Of a DNA stretch of 64,000 nucleotides, positions 1-10,397 are shown piece by piece. Below the pieces are notes generated by a model. The model did no database searches. It was not told where the DNA came from and worked only from the letters and a program-made list of their open reading frames with translations. Position 1 is the first letter of the stretch. The number at the start of each line of letters is the position of its first letter. The position numbers and the translations under genes are program-made. The stretch lies in contig JBBPUQ010000006.1 in the NCBI GenBank assembly GCA_038501195.1, positions 4,278,001 through 4,342,000 of the forward strand. Direction: 5' to 3'. The stretch is from Nemania diffusa. Lineage: Eukaryota > Ascomycota > Sordariomycetes > Xylariales > Xylariaceae.

Positions 1-1931
1 ACCCCCCGCGCCCAGGCTTCTGTCGTTTTCCTTTAGTTTCTAATTCATCCATTTCTCATCCTGTCAGGGGATGGGTATCTACTTAATTAGTACCTAATTT
101 GCACCCCCCGCTTTTTCTCATCCATCACCTCCGAGATCCGGGGTTGGTTCCGTATTGCCGAACTCCCCTCATGCTGCTACTGCTGCTACTGCAGATCAGA
201 TAATGGGTAGTGCCTATGAAAGCACCAGGGCAGAGTCTATAGGTGCCCGAAAACCTAAAGCACGGCGCGCTTCTCTCTCTCTCCCCTTCCAACCCAACCA
301 CCCGCCCAAGCCCACGCACCCCCTCCCCCGAGGGGCGCAGCCGCAGTCTGGGCAGAGAACCGTCCCCCTATTCGGGACGGGACCGTCAGCCTGCATTGGC
401 AGGTGCATTCACTGTTCCTCGCGTGATTCTCAGCTTATGGTAGTAGATGAATGGATGCTTGTCCCGTCGTCATATTGGTATTTCTGTATTCCCGGAAAAT
501 TTTACGCGTCTGACTAGAGACTATTCCCAACCAACTAACCCCCTCCAGTCTCTATGTACTCTCCCCAGACATGGACATGAACAGCAGAGCATAACATAAC
601 ATAACATTGGAGAAAGACCCCGTATTAGCTGGGGTTAAATTACAGATGCCGCATACCGCATCGCAAACTCGGCCAGAAATCGGTGAGTAGCCACTCAGCT
701 TGCCTCTAGCGGAAGGCAATAGTGTTCCAGAGCCTTGGCTCGCTCACGACACTATACCCGGTTCACCTTGTCCTTGGCGGTGTGCTTATACTATCTACTA
801 AGTAGTTACCAAGTTATGTTAAATCATCGTACTCTTTCTTCACCCTGCCCTGTCCTGTCCCCGTCCACCTCGGCTCCGGCCTGGTTCTGTCTATCTATTT
901 GCTCTTAGTGCCGAAGCTAAGCCATTCGTTATACATAGAACCCTTGTTAGTGTTAATGTGTACTGAGTAGACATGGGATGGTACCTACATGGAGGAGCAA
1001 GCACCCGGCGCTGTCCCCACGAGCCTAACTGCATGATGCCGAAAATCTGACATCTCACATCCGAGCGACCATTGACTAGCCGCCATGCAGCAAGCAGCCA
1101 GCGAGCAATTTCTTGGTTCCGTCAGCAAAGCGGCCTCGAGCCGGAGTCCCCTTCCAATGGTGTATTCTCTGGCATTCCTCAATATGCACGATTATCGCTG
1201 CCGTTGGTGTGTTTCAGCCACTAGCCACTCTCCGACAGTTGGACGAATACTACCTCTATTTCTAATGCTGCTGCCGCCGCTGTTTCTGCTGCTGCCGCTG
1301 CCGCTGCCGCTCCTGCAGACGTCGTCATATCACCCAGTAGACAGGCACCTTGTCGTCAAGTCATCTGACAGGCCCGAGCTCCGCGCCGCCGTATTGCTGC
1401 TTACTGATTAGCTATCGACCCTGATGTCCGTTTGTAGTTGCTCCGTCACCTAATCGGGTGGGACGATGCGAGAACGGATGGAGAGGAAGAAAAAAAACAT
1501 GGGTAGGTAGCTCTAGAGAGGTTAGATTTGGTTGTATGCTGTGGGCCTCATTTATCTGCCTACCTACTTACCTATTGGTCCCGACTGAATCCAACTGCTT
1601 CTTCCTGGCTATTACAACTGTTACATTCTTCCCATTGCTAGGTCAGGGTCGTGAAAATTTTGCTTTTCTTACCTCGAGAACGCAGAAAAGAAAGTACAAG
1701 CGCCTTCATTCACTCTAGACATTATAGATAAGAAAGAAAATTTCTGCTCGAAAAAAGCAAACGAGTAAACAACCAAACAGTCCCTTTATGCTGAGATCCG
1801 TCAAAACAAGAATTGGAAGAAATAAGCATAAAATCAAACTTAACTGAACCGAACTAGAGACAATTCAATCACCAATAACATCTACACTACCACTGTCCTC
1901 TTCCCCCACAAAGCCAAACGAAGAAGCCGAA
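1..1931. other. Intergenic region with trinucleotide tracts
   Basis: No convincing gene is seen. The longest open frames use non-ATG starts or are low in complexity. CTG/CTA trinucleotide runs occur near 170-191, and a CTG/CCG-rich run lies at about 1265-1316. The last few hundred bases are A-rich and C-rich and probably serve as promoter and 5' leader of the Nudix gene that starts at 1932. Confidence 0.5.
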
Positions 1932-2534
1932 ATGGCCGAAAGCCGGTGGAAAAGCACGCTGTACTCGTCCGACCTCTTCGTCGAGGCCTGCGGCGCAATC
2001 GTCTTCGACCACGCCGACTGCGACTCCGACTCCGACTCCAACGCCAGCACATCCGGCACCGGCACCGGCAGCAGCGGAAAGGTCTGCCTCCTCCACGACA
2101 CGCACACGGACGAGTGGGTGCTCCCCAAAGGCCGGCGCAACTGCAGCGAGACGCGCCAGGACGCCGCACGGCGCGAGGTGCGCGAGGAGTCCGGCTGCGG
2201 CATCCGGCTGCGGCCCCTACGGCTCGCCACGCGCGCGCCCGGGGAGGAGGAGCCGGCCGACGTGGGCGACGTGCCGCGCGTCTACGACGGCGTCGTCGAG
2301 CCCTTCATGCTCGACGTGCGCGACCTCGGGCCGCGGCTCGGCGTCAAGCTCGTGTGGTGGTTCGTCGCGGACCGGGACGGGCGCCGCGAGGAAGAGGGGC
2401 AGGCCGAGGACAGGTTCGAGGTCCAGTTCGTCAGGGCCGAGAGAGCGGTCGAGAGGCTGACGTTCCGGCGGGATCGGGAGGTGCTTTTGCGGGCGGTGGA
2501 GCTGGTTCAGCAGCAGGAGGAGGGGGGCGCGTAG
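1932..2534 (+). CDS. Nudix hydrolase, diphosphoinositol-polyphosphate phosphohydrolase-like
   Basis: Single-exon 200-residue protein. It carries a complete Nudix box (GX5EX7REVREESG), beginning at the KGRRNCSETRQ segment around residues 66-90, so the Mg-binding glutamates are intact. The fold begins with FVEACGAIVFDH, typical of the short eukaryotic Nudix enzymes (diadenosine or diphosphoinositol polyphosphate hydrolases, Aps1/DIPP-like). These cleave pyrophosphate bonds in signalling or housecleaning nucleotides. A Ser/Asp/Gly/Thr low-complexity loop at about residues 34-52 is inserted between the first two strands. The coding sequence is far more GC-rich than its surroundings. The ATG at 1932 is the first in frame. 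The exact substrate cannot be told from sequence; the family assignment is firm. Confidence 0.88.
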   Translation: MAESRWKSTLYSSDLFVEACGAIVFDHADCDSDSDSNASTSGTGTGSSGKVCLLHDTHTDEWVLPKGRRNCSETRQDAARREVREESGCGIRLRPLRLATRAPGEEEPADVGDVPRVYDGVVEPFMLDVRDLGPRLGVKLVWWFVADRDGRREEEGQAEDRFEVQFVRAERAVERLTFRRDREVLLRAVELVQQQEEGGA

Positions 2535-5231
2535 ATGGGATGGGGATGAGGGAGAGAGTAGAACTAGACTGCATAGATGTCGAGAGGCTTAGATGGCGGG
2601 TGTTTGTTTTCCGGTACAGGTGGCATGGTATGGCGCGGGCGTGGCGTGCGTGCGTGCGTTAGAGGCAAGCTCGCTTCGTGTAGTAGGCTAGAGGGGATCG
2701 ATCGATCTAGATCGTCGTCGGCTATCAGGGTCACATCGCGTCTCCCGTCTCGATCGACAACACCCCCCACGACCTTGGCGTACACGTGGATCTCCTGGGT
2801 TCGTGCATTACGCCAGGGGTTGAAGATGGCGAAGTAACTTGCTCGGCCTATCATGTATGGTGGCTGTGTAGAGATAGATAGATAGATGGGGAGAGACGGT
2901 AGATAGATGCATTGCAACGGCGATATCACATGTTATGTTATGTTCTCTCGGAGGTGCCTTGCATACGCAGATCATAGACTGCGTTCTCGACTGCTTTTAT
3001 ACGTCTAGATTTCGGGATTTGGTGTCGCAGATAGATTGATCTGCGCAGGAGTGTTGGTTGAGTAGACGTGATAAGTGGTGGATATGCAGGCGGGTGAGTG
3101 ATATCGATTGAGTTTGTTTGGTTGGTGATGCTGATGTTATTATCTCGGGATTTGCTAGTTGTTATTACAATACTAAGTGATTTGAAATAATATTGTCTTC
3201 GGACAACCATGACTTTCATAATTTCCACTTGTTGTAAAATTTCCTCAGATACTCCTGAGTACAGAATCCGAATTGACAGTGCGAGACTTAAGCAGAAGGT
3301 TGGCTCAACTCGGCGTCGTGAAGTGCAAAGGATAAATATTTCACGACACAGACTGCACAGCTCATGAAGATTAAGAACTGGAGGGGCTGGGAGAAGGAGA
3401 AAGCATAGTGTCTGGCTATATGTGGAATGTGTATCCGCACAAGATGAAATCTCTATCTTCCTAAGCCATCACTTTCGGGATTAGTATGCGTGTACGCAGG
3501 CCCATAACTTAGCAGTCAGACCTAATTCGTTTGTTCCTACATGCTCAGGGGTAAGGATGCATATGCAGTTTCAAAATTTCGTTCAATGGGCCGCTACCTA
3601 ATGGCCACCTACGGTACTTCACGAAAAGCGGCGACAGACAACCAGTCTTATTTATTCGTGGTTGATACTACGTATATAACTCTTGCTCCCTGCAAAGCTC
3701 CAACAGACTTGGAGTATCGCTCGGGATGACATGGCTTCACTTTCCGCACCTATAGAAAGGCTTTCTCTACGTCTACGATTTGTTCTTCGGTGTTCTTCAA
3801 TGCTCTTCGGTTAGATATATGCCTAAGCTAGTAGATACATCTCAACTACTTCTCCTAAACCATGGCGTGTTTGGTGGCATGTAAGGTTGCGCGCACCCGC
3901 TGTTGGTTGTGTCTGTGGATGGTGTCTTCGAGCCCTGGCGCTAGCTTAATGCGAGGTGAAGTCTTTAAAGCTGCAGGATGGCAATGAAAGCGAGATAGGG
4001 GTATATATTATATTTTTGCTTATGAATCACCTCAACCTGGGGCGTCAAATTTGCATATTTACTAACTTCACTCCTCAATCGTTTCATAGGGGATTAGTTA
4101 AGCATAAAACTAGCATTCAAAATCAGATTATATTGAAACCGAATGGGCACACAACCTATAATACCGCACTCTAGAGGACTAGCCACAGCCATCTCAATAA
4201 CTCCTAGAGACTTGAAGGGAGAAACGGCCAGTCTGGGAAAGCAATCGTGTATTTTTGGTGTTGCTGACCCCTCTTGGGCCAGTACGACTCCACGGCCTCG
4301 TCTGAAAATCTACGCTTCTAGACTAATTAAATATATAGGAAAAGGTCAGTGTTGATCTGACTTAGCTAATCAACTTATCTCCTTTGCAACTGTGTTGCCC
4401 GCACTGTCTCAATATAATCGCCATGTATTCCACATGTATAGAAAGTTCCAAGGCCAGCTTGTTGGGAGTGGTTGGTGCTTATAATATTGCATTGTTAATG
4501 TCGGTCTCGTTTCACATTATCAGTATTCAATATGGTACCTACTTAGCGTATAGTTAAAGTGACACACTTCAGACTGCTGGTGTTGCCAGATTGACTTATT
4601 GTTATTGCACAAGGAAGGAAGTTCTATCTAGATAGACCTGCGAAGCCTATCCTGTTGGCTTATATAAACCGGGCCAAGGCCCGCGCTGTAGTCTTAACCC
4701 CCTTGAGGTTTAGTACCGTGACAGAAAGAGGGATAATAAATTATAATAATCGAAGATCACGTAATAGTTATGGTAGGCCTGACGTCAAGTTCAAGTACAC
4801 TTGACTTTGAAGGGCAGTATATGGTCCTTGTGAGGCAGCTAGAAACGATCTTAGCTTAGACAGACTATGTGTATATAGATCCGTGTAGGGTGTTTAGACC
4901 AAAACCTCAGCATGTGAGTCCCTTTAAACTGACTATGCTATTCTAACGTGATAGTGGCTAGTATGTATCGCAACTCTCGCTTATATGTTGGATTTGGAAT
5001 ATCTATTGCAAGAGATTAAGAGAATAAACGATGCTCTCTATGTATTTCGGCATGAGGCCATCCTATATACCGATATCAGCTATCCTCAACTTCCCATCCT
5101 AGAACCAAAACAACATGATTCTCACTTGAATACAGGACGACTTCTTCCGTAACTCCAAGCACCATAATCTCAACTCCGCCCTATGCCCAATCTTCACCCC
5201 TACTCCCAACCCATCCCCTATCTCACTAACC
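2535..5231. other. Gene-free stretch
   Basis: I see no supported gene. Short open frames here have no recognisable domain. A GATA tract lies at about 2870-2890. The segment at about 4143-4415 is one copy of a dispersed repeat, listed separately. Confidence 0.45.
4143..4415 (+). repeat. Dispersed repeat copy A
   Basis: This copy resembles segments at about 31595-31893 and 50890-50996. Shared blocks, in order, are a CTAATTAAATA-like stretch, a (T)TAATCAAC(C/T)TA block, a C/T-rich run, and an ending like GTGTTGCCCGCACTGTCTCA. The similarity is imperfect and mostly broken by transitions, as in an old and partly mutated family. Its nature (SINE, MITE or copied gene end) is not clear. Confidence 0.55.
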
Positions 5232-6384
5232 CTACTCCACCACAACCTCAGCCCAAACCCCCAAGTGATCCGTAACCCACCCCTTCTCGAAGCCCCCCCA
5301 GCGCATGATGTCCTCCCGCTCGCCGGCGTCGGCGACCTCGACGTCGGCCCCGAAGCGCGCGAACTTAGTCACGGCGACGCGGCCGCAGTACCACACCTTG
5401 TCCATGCGCGAGCACCCGTACAGCCGCCGCAGCGCGGGCGGCGCCTGCTGGCCCCAGGTGTAGCCCTCGTCGCTGTCCTCGGCGCCGCCGAGGGCGAGGT
5501 AGGCGTCGCGCAGGCCGTTGGTGGCGTGCAGGGTGCGGTCGAAGGGTTGGATGGCGTTTAGGTCGCCGGCTACTGGGGGGTTGTTAGTTGGGGTGGGAGG
5601 GGAGGAATGATGTATTAGTGAGAGTTGAGCATGGGTAGGAGAGAGAGAGAGTGATAAACGGTAGATGGATGGATGAACAGATATATGAACGAATATATGA
5701 AAATAACGTACGCAACGCCCCATGCACACCCTCCTCCTTCATAAACCCCGCCGCGACCGCGACCTGCAGCGGACGGAGCGGCGGTTCTTGGGCAAGGGAT
5801 TCGAGATGCGTATTACACAGCCTGACAACCTTCTCCTCCTTCCCATCCTCAAGTACGACATCAACAAACAGCCCATCCCTCTCCATCCTCGTGCTCCCAA
5901 AATGCGCCCTAAACACCCCCCTCACCCCCAACCTCCTATCCACCAGCGTCGTAGTCCCGTACATCTCCGACGCCCACGCGGCATTCCCGACGTCCGTGCG
6001 CGCGAAGCCCGCCCGCACCCAGTCCGTCGCGCCGAGCAGGTCGAGGTCGGCGGCCACGCACTCCTGCAGGAACACGAGGGCCGCCGTGGCGGGGTCCAGC
6101 GCGGCGATGCGGGCGTGTAGCTCGGAGAGCGCGGCGGACATGCGCGAGGGGCCGTGCGGGAGCATGAAGTCTATGTTCCAGGTGAAGAGGGCGAGCTTCG
6201 CCACCGCCGCATCGGGAGGGGCGGGGACGGAGGGGGAGGGGGTCCAGGTCTGCGTGGTGGGGGAGAATATGTAGAGGGGTTGTGGGTGAGGCGTGTCGGG
6301 CTTCCAGGGCACGGTGTCCTCGGGCTTCCGGGCTGCCTCGATTTGTTTTATGGCGGCGCCTATGGCTTCGTTCATGGTTGCCAT
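5232..6384 (-). CDS. Endonuclease/exonuclease/phosphatase family protein, TDP2-like
   Basis: Two exons: 6384-5712 and 5572-5232. The 139-bp intron has donor GTACGT and acceptor CCCAG, giving 337 residues. The metal-dependent phosphodiesterase motifs are all present: FTWNID (Asn70), LQE (Glu108), RDGLFVDV (about 169), NTHLES (191-196), AGDLN (Asp228, Asn230), DKVWY and a final TDH (325-327, usually SDH). The WNID and RDGLFVDV forms match tyrosyl-DNA phosphodiesterase 2 and related fungal proteins, which remove topoisomerase II peptide adducts from 5' DNA ends. The start was set at the MATMNEAI methionine. The frame is open further upstream, but that part is low in complexity. No targeting signal is evident. 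A general EEP nuclease role is the fallback. Confidence 0.8.
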
Positions 6385-7034
6385 TGGGGAGTGAGGGGAT
6401 TGAGAGGGTTTCTGGGGAGAGAGTTGCGGGTTGTTGAGGACGATTGAGAGAGGAGATGTTTGTGGTAAACGCTGTGAGGGTGGGCGAGATGTGATGAGTG
6501 AATTGAATGAGTGAATATGAGCTGCGAGGTGATGTAAGGTGAGTGAAATGAGGTGAAGAGGGGACTTGCTGACATACACAAAGACGCCCATTTACTTGGC
6601 TACATAAGGTATGGATCTATCTGCCTCGGAGGGTCGGATTTTAAATATGCATAGGTGAGGCAAGTTGACAACATCTCACTTCCAGCAAATATATTCAAAA
6701 TCGGGACATGGGCCTTCATGGGCCGAGTTTGGGGTATCTTCTCATTACTGATTCCAACGTCTATCTTGACTGATGAGTCTTTATAAGTTAGTCGCTAGGT
6801 AGACATTAGGGCGGTAGCAACTATAGAAAAGAACCACCACAGTCCATCATATTCAATCATATCGTCCATCCACGAGAATAGTGAAGTTTCTGTTTTACAA
6901 TGCTGAGTGCAGCCCTCTCAGGTTCGATTTGGGGGTCACCAATAAGATAGGCAACTAGCCTGAATACGCCTGCGCGAGATATATAGCAGATGGGTATCGG
7001 CAAAGCGGCCTGGAGCTGAACTGTTAAAAGAAAA

Positions 7035-8222
7035 TTAAGCGCTCGTGCTAAAGTAGTAATTATCCCAGAGGTATTCGTAGTCCTCTAGGATGCCAGACAC
7101 GAGACTCGGCATGCGCCGCCGCACGCCGGTTATGACACCCTTAGTGACGTTTTCGTAGAAGGCTCCCCTCATCGTCCACCATCCGGCCGCCCAAGATCTC
7201 TTTCCCCATTCGTCCTGTTCTAGAGAGGTACTCCGGAAGCCCCGGTCGCGCAACTGTCGCGCCGTGTACTCGATGCTGAGTCCGATGACCCACGGTGCCC
7301 ACGACTTCTTGTCCTTGCTCTGGGACAAGGCTACGGCATAGACCAACGGCGACAATATGTGTAATAGTTCGGCAGCTTGGCCTGATCGCGAAAGCGTGTT
7401 GAGGAGTTTGGCTGCAGGTTTGATGTCGTCGGCTGTCAAGACTCGGCTCTGAAGATACGAGCTCACGTCGCCGGGGTTAGGTAGACTAGGTAGACTTGAC
7501 TTTGTCCGTGGCATGCTCCATTCCTTTTCATGGGCTGGCTTGACCGAGCCATCCATGCCCTCCGAATTGGTCTCCTCTCCCATCAGCTCCTTTAATGTGT
7601 CCTCATCTGACGTGTCGTCTTCGGTCGGTAAGGGTTCTCGCTCGGGCAGTGGTGGGGTGACCAGAGGTCGCGAACTCGTGATCCGCATCAGTAGGAGGCG
7701 ACATATAGCTTTAAGGGCTTCTAGCACGATGACGACGCGCCAACGTATCTTCTCGCCGCGTCGCTTCGCAGCCATCTCCCACAGCAACTCGGTGTATTGG
7801 ATGATCTGCAGCAGCAGGGCTATTCTGCGATAGAGACCGCTCTTGGCGGCCCAGAACCTCGTGTAGCGGGCATGAGGGCCGGGTATCCTGGCGGTGGAGA
7901 GAGAGGGGATCTTGTTCAGGGCATTACGGAGGACGGAATCGTGGTAGAGGGCTAGGAGTTGGACGCCCGAGTGGACGGTCTCGGAGGCTATCTCGGCATC
8001 GCGAAAGCGACCGGGGATGATGTAGGTCAGGGACCGCAATGCGCTCTCAATCTGCGACACCTGATGGGCGTTCTTGGTGATGAAGTCGCTGTACATGTGC
8101 AGCCATTTGGGCGGCATGGACACGAGACTGCGGATGGGGTTTTGCGACGTCGTCGGACGCGAGGCTGTAGTGCTGCTGACTGTGTTGGCGCTCTTGCGCA
8201 AGGAGTCGGCCGGTAATGACAT
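7035..8222 (-). CDS. PEX16: Peroxisomal membrane protein PEX16
   Basis: Single-exon frame of 395 residues. The segment MPPKWLHMYSDFITKNAHQV, followed by IESALRSLTYIIPGRFRDAE, is the conserved start of fungal PEX16. WAPWVIGLSIEYTARQL and the ending EYLWDNYYFSTSA also fit. PEX16 is an integral membrane peroxin that recruits PEX3 and membrane-protein cargo during peroxisome biogenesis. An acidic Ser/Thr/Glu-rich linker lies at about residues 195-230. The first ATG (8222) adds 35 Ser/Thr-rich residues before the conserved region. The ATG at 8117 (MPPKWL) gives 360 residues and is an equally good start, since family homology begins there. Confidence 0.88.
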   Translation of the reverse strand: MSLPADSLRKSANTVSSTTASRPTTSQNPIRSLVSMPPKWLHMYSDFITKNAHQVSQIESALRSLTYIIPGRFRDAEIASETVHSGVQLLALYHDSVLRNALNKIPSLSTARIPGPHARYTRFWAAKSGLYRRIALLLQIIQYTELLWEMAAKRRGEKIRWRVVIVLEALKAICRLLLMRITSSRPLVTPPLPEREPLPTEDDTSDEDTLKELMGEETNSEGMDGSVKPAHEKEWSMPRTKSSLPSLPNPGDVSSYLQSRVLTADDIKPAAKLLNTLSRSGQAAELLHILSPLVYAVALSQSKDKKSWAPWVIGLSIEYTARQLRDRGFRSTSLEQDEWGKRSWAAGWWTMRGAFYENVTKGVITGVRRRMPSLVSGILEDYEYLWDNYYFSTSA

Positions 8223-9017
8223 GGACGACGTCAGGGCATCGAGTTTGTCGGGCTGGATTATTTAACTATCTATAAAATCGGCATTACATTCGAGACCAAG
8301 GAAAGGGGTAGATGGAAAGATCGAATTGAAAAAGAATGGCGGAATTGAAGTGGATGGAAAAGTAGATAGGTTGGTGGATATTAAACGTAGGTAAGATAAG
8401 TATAGAGAAGCTGCCGATGGAGGGATTGAGGGTGAGCGATTGACCTACGTGTGAGGAGGTTTCGCGTCATTGACATGCGCTCCAACATACTAACCTCGTG
8501 CTGTTCTTTTAGCTAGGCTGGGGCGCTGGAACTTGCCTCGGCTCATGCTGTCCTTGTCGCTACAGTTTAGGTATCGTGCTGTAGATGGGAATGCAGGCGG
8601 GTCTACCTCCTGGATTTCTGTGAAGCTCGGGCCACTCATACAAACCTAGGTATACTGCGTATAGAGGTATTCGAGCTACGTATTTACTTCGTTTTAGATA
8701 ATAGATATAATGCTTTCTTACAACGGTATAAATAGTTCTCATCAGTTTTCATTTTTAGTGATCGTCAATGAGAATGAAGAAGTGATATCACACAAGTCAT
8801 TTTGAAATGCCTTGTTTCGCAATGCTGGGGTATAATAGATTTGCCAAATTCGAGTTCATCATTACCACATCTCTTCTCACCTCCTTTCCATTACCTAGGT
8901 ATTAAAAACAACTGCACTCAAAACATGCCTTGTCCGTTCCGGCCTCCTCTGCCACGGTAACAGGCCAATGGGTATCAAGATGACGCGAAGCCTGATTACA
9001 TATTTCCTCACCACACA
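8223..9017. other. Intergenic, between PEX16 and P450
   Basis: No gene is supported. It should hold the PEX16 promoter (minus-strand gene to the left) and the 3' end of the P450 transcript. Confidence 0.4.
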
Positions 9018-10397
9018 TTACACCTCCCTCGGCTTAACCTTGACGTAGAAATCGATCGGCCTGACATTGAACCACCCATCCTGCACAAGCTTATACCCCG
9101 GATCCACCGCCTCAAAGTCCACATCCCTGATCATCTGGGTCAGCACCACCATGTTGAACTGCTGCGCCCAGTGCTTGCCGATGCACTCGCGCTTGCCGTT
9201 CCCGAACCACTTCTTGACGCCCGCGGGCAGCTGCTCGAACGCCTCGCCCATCATGCGCTCCGGCCGGAAGGCCAGCGGCTCGTCGAAGACCTCGGGGTCG
9301 CGGTTCACGCCCGCCAGCACGATGATGACGGCCTGGTCGTGCGCGATCTGGTACTTGCCGCCGCCGAGCAGCACCGGCTTCTTGTCGGCCGCCGCGTTGG
9401 GGATCGGCTCGATGTTGAACCCCGGCGCCGGGAACGAGAGGCGCAGCGCCTCGCGCATGATGCCCTCGACGTACTTGAGCTGGGACAGGTGCGCGTACTC
9501 GAACTCGCCCGAGCCGATCACGGCGTCCAGCTCGGCGCGCGCTTTGGCTACGACGTCGGGGTTTTGGGTGAGGAAGAGGATGGCGGACGCGAGGAGGCAG
9601 GGGGCTGTGCTGCTGCCGATGGGCATCGTCACGATCTCGTCGATCACCTGTGCGTCTGTGAGAGACTTGCCCGTCTCCGGGTCCTTGGCTGTCAGCAGCG
9701 CGTCGAGCAGGTCGCGGCGGTCGGTCGGGTTGTCCTTGCGGTACTGCACCAGCTCGGCGCCGAAGGCGCGCAGCGTCTTGGTGGCGGACTTCAGCTTGCC
9801 GCCGTAGAACAGCCAGTTGAAGATGCCGGGGCGTGTCGGCCGCTTAATGGCCTCTGATGTGGCGTCCTCCATGGCCTTGATGACGGGGTGCTCGGGGCCT
9901 GTGAGGTTGTTTAGCCGCTTGCCTTCGAGAGTGTACGTCGTGATCTCGAGGTTGAGGCGGTTCAGGTCTCCGAGGGGGGAGATCTTGTTGTTCGCTCCTA
10001 GGCCTTTCCATTGCTCCATGAGCTCGTTGGTGATGTCCCGCATCTCGGTGAAGTGGTCGGCTAGCATAGAGGTCGACAACATGGGCGCGATGATCCGGTG
10101 GTGGATACCCCATGAGGCCTCGTCATCAAAGGCTGTGAAGAGAGAGTCGTGTACGGTATACCGGATCTCGACAATGGGGCCTCCGACAAACTTCCTAAAG
10201 CGCTTCTCGTCGCACAACTCCTCTGCCAGCGCAGCGCCTGCTACGAAGACGATAGTCTTTCCCAACACCTTGATCTGGAAGATCTCTCCATACTTCTCGG
10301 ATAGTTTCTTCAAAGACAGCCATGTATTGCTTGGGTCGACATCTTTGATGTTTCCTAGGAGAGGCAGACCCGGTGGTTGAGGAATTGGTTGAGACAT
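9018..10397 (-). CDS. Cytochrome P450, stand-alone CYP505/CYP102-like heme domain
   Basis: Single-exon protein of 459 residues from the ATG at 10397; an upstream in-frame GTG is not used. It starts with PQPPGLPLLGNIKDVD, without the N-terminal membrane anchor usual in fungal microsomal P450s. YGEIFQIKVLGK, CDEKRFRKFVGG and DSLFTAFDDEASW match the heme half of P450foxy/P450BM3 (CYP505/CYP102), self-sufficient fatty-acid hydroxylases. The ExxR motif is EALR and the PERF region is FRPERM. The heme signature FGNGKRECIG has its ligand at Cys405. The I-helix reads IGSSTAP instead of the common AGxxT, so oxygen activation may differ. The frame stops 62 residues from the start of the heme signature. 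No FMN/FAD reductase domain follows, so a separate reductase would be needed. The substrate is unknown. Confidence 0.88.
   Translation of the reverse strand: MSQPIPQPPGLPLLGNIKDVDPSNTWLSLKKLSEKYGEIFQIKVLGKTIVFVAGAALAEELCDEKRFRKFVGGPIVEIRYTVHDSLFTAFDDEASWGIHHRIIAPMLSTSMLADHFTEMRDITNELMEQWKGLGANNKISPLGDLNRLNLEITTYTLEGKRLNNLTGPEHPVIKAMEDATSEAIKRPTRPGIFNWLFYGGKLKSATKTLRAFGAELVQYRKDNPTDRRDLLDALLTAKDPETGKSLTDAQVIDEIVTMPIGSSTAPCLLASAILFLTQNPDVVAKARAELDAVIGSGEFEYAHLSQLKYVEGIMREALRLSFPAPGFNIEPIPNAAADKKPVLLGGGKYQIAHDQAVIIVLAGVNRDPEVFDEPLAFRPERMMGEAFEQLPAGVKKWFGNGKRECIGKHWAQQFNMVVLTQMIRDVDFEAVDPGYKLVQDGWFNVRPIDFYVKVKPREV

Noticed and set aside
1085..1411. Plus-strand frame with a run of Leu/Pro that mimics a membrane helix
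   Set aside because: The Leu/Pro run is the translation of a CTG/CCG repeat, and the rest has no coding character.
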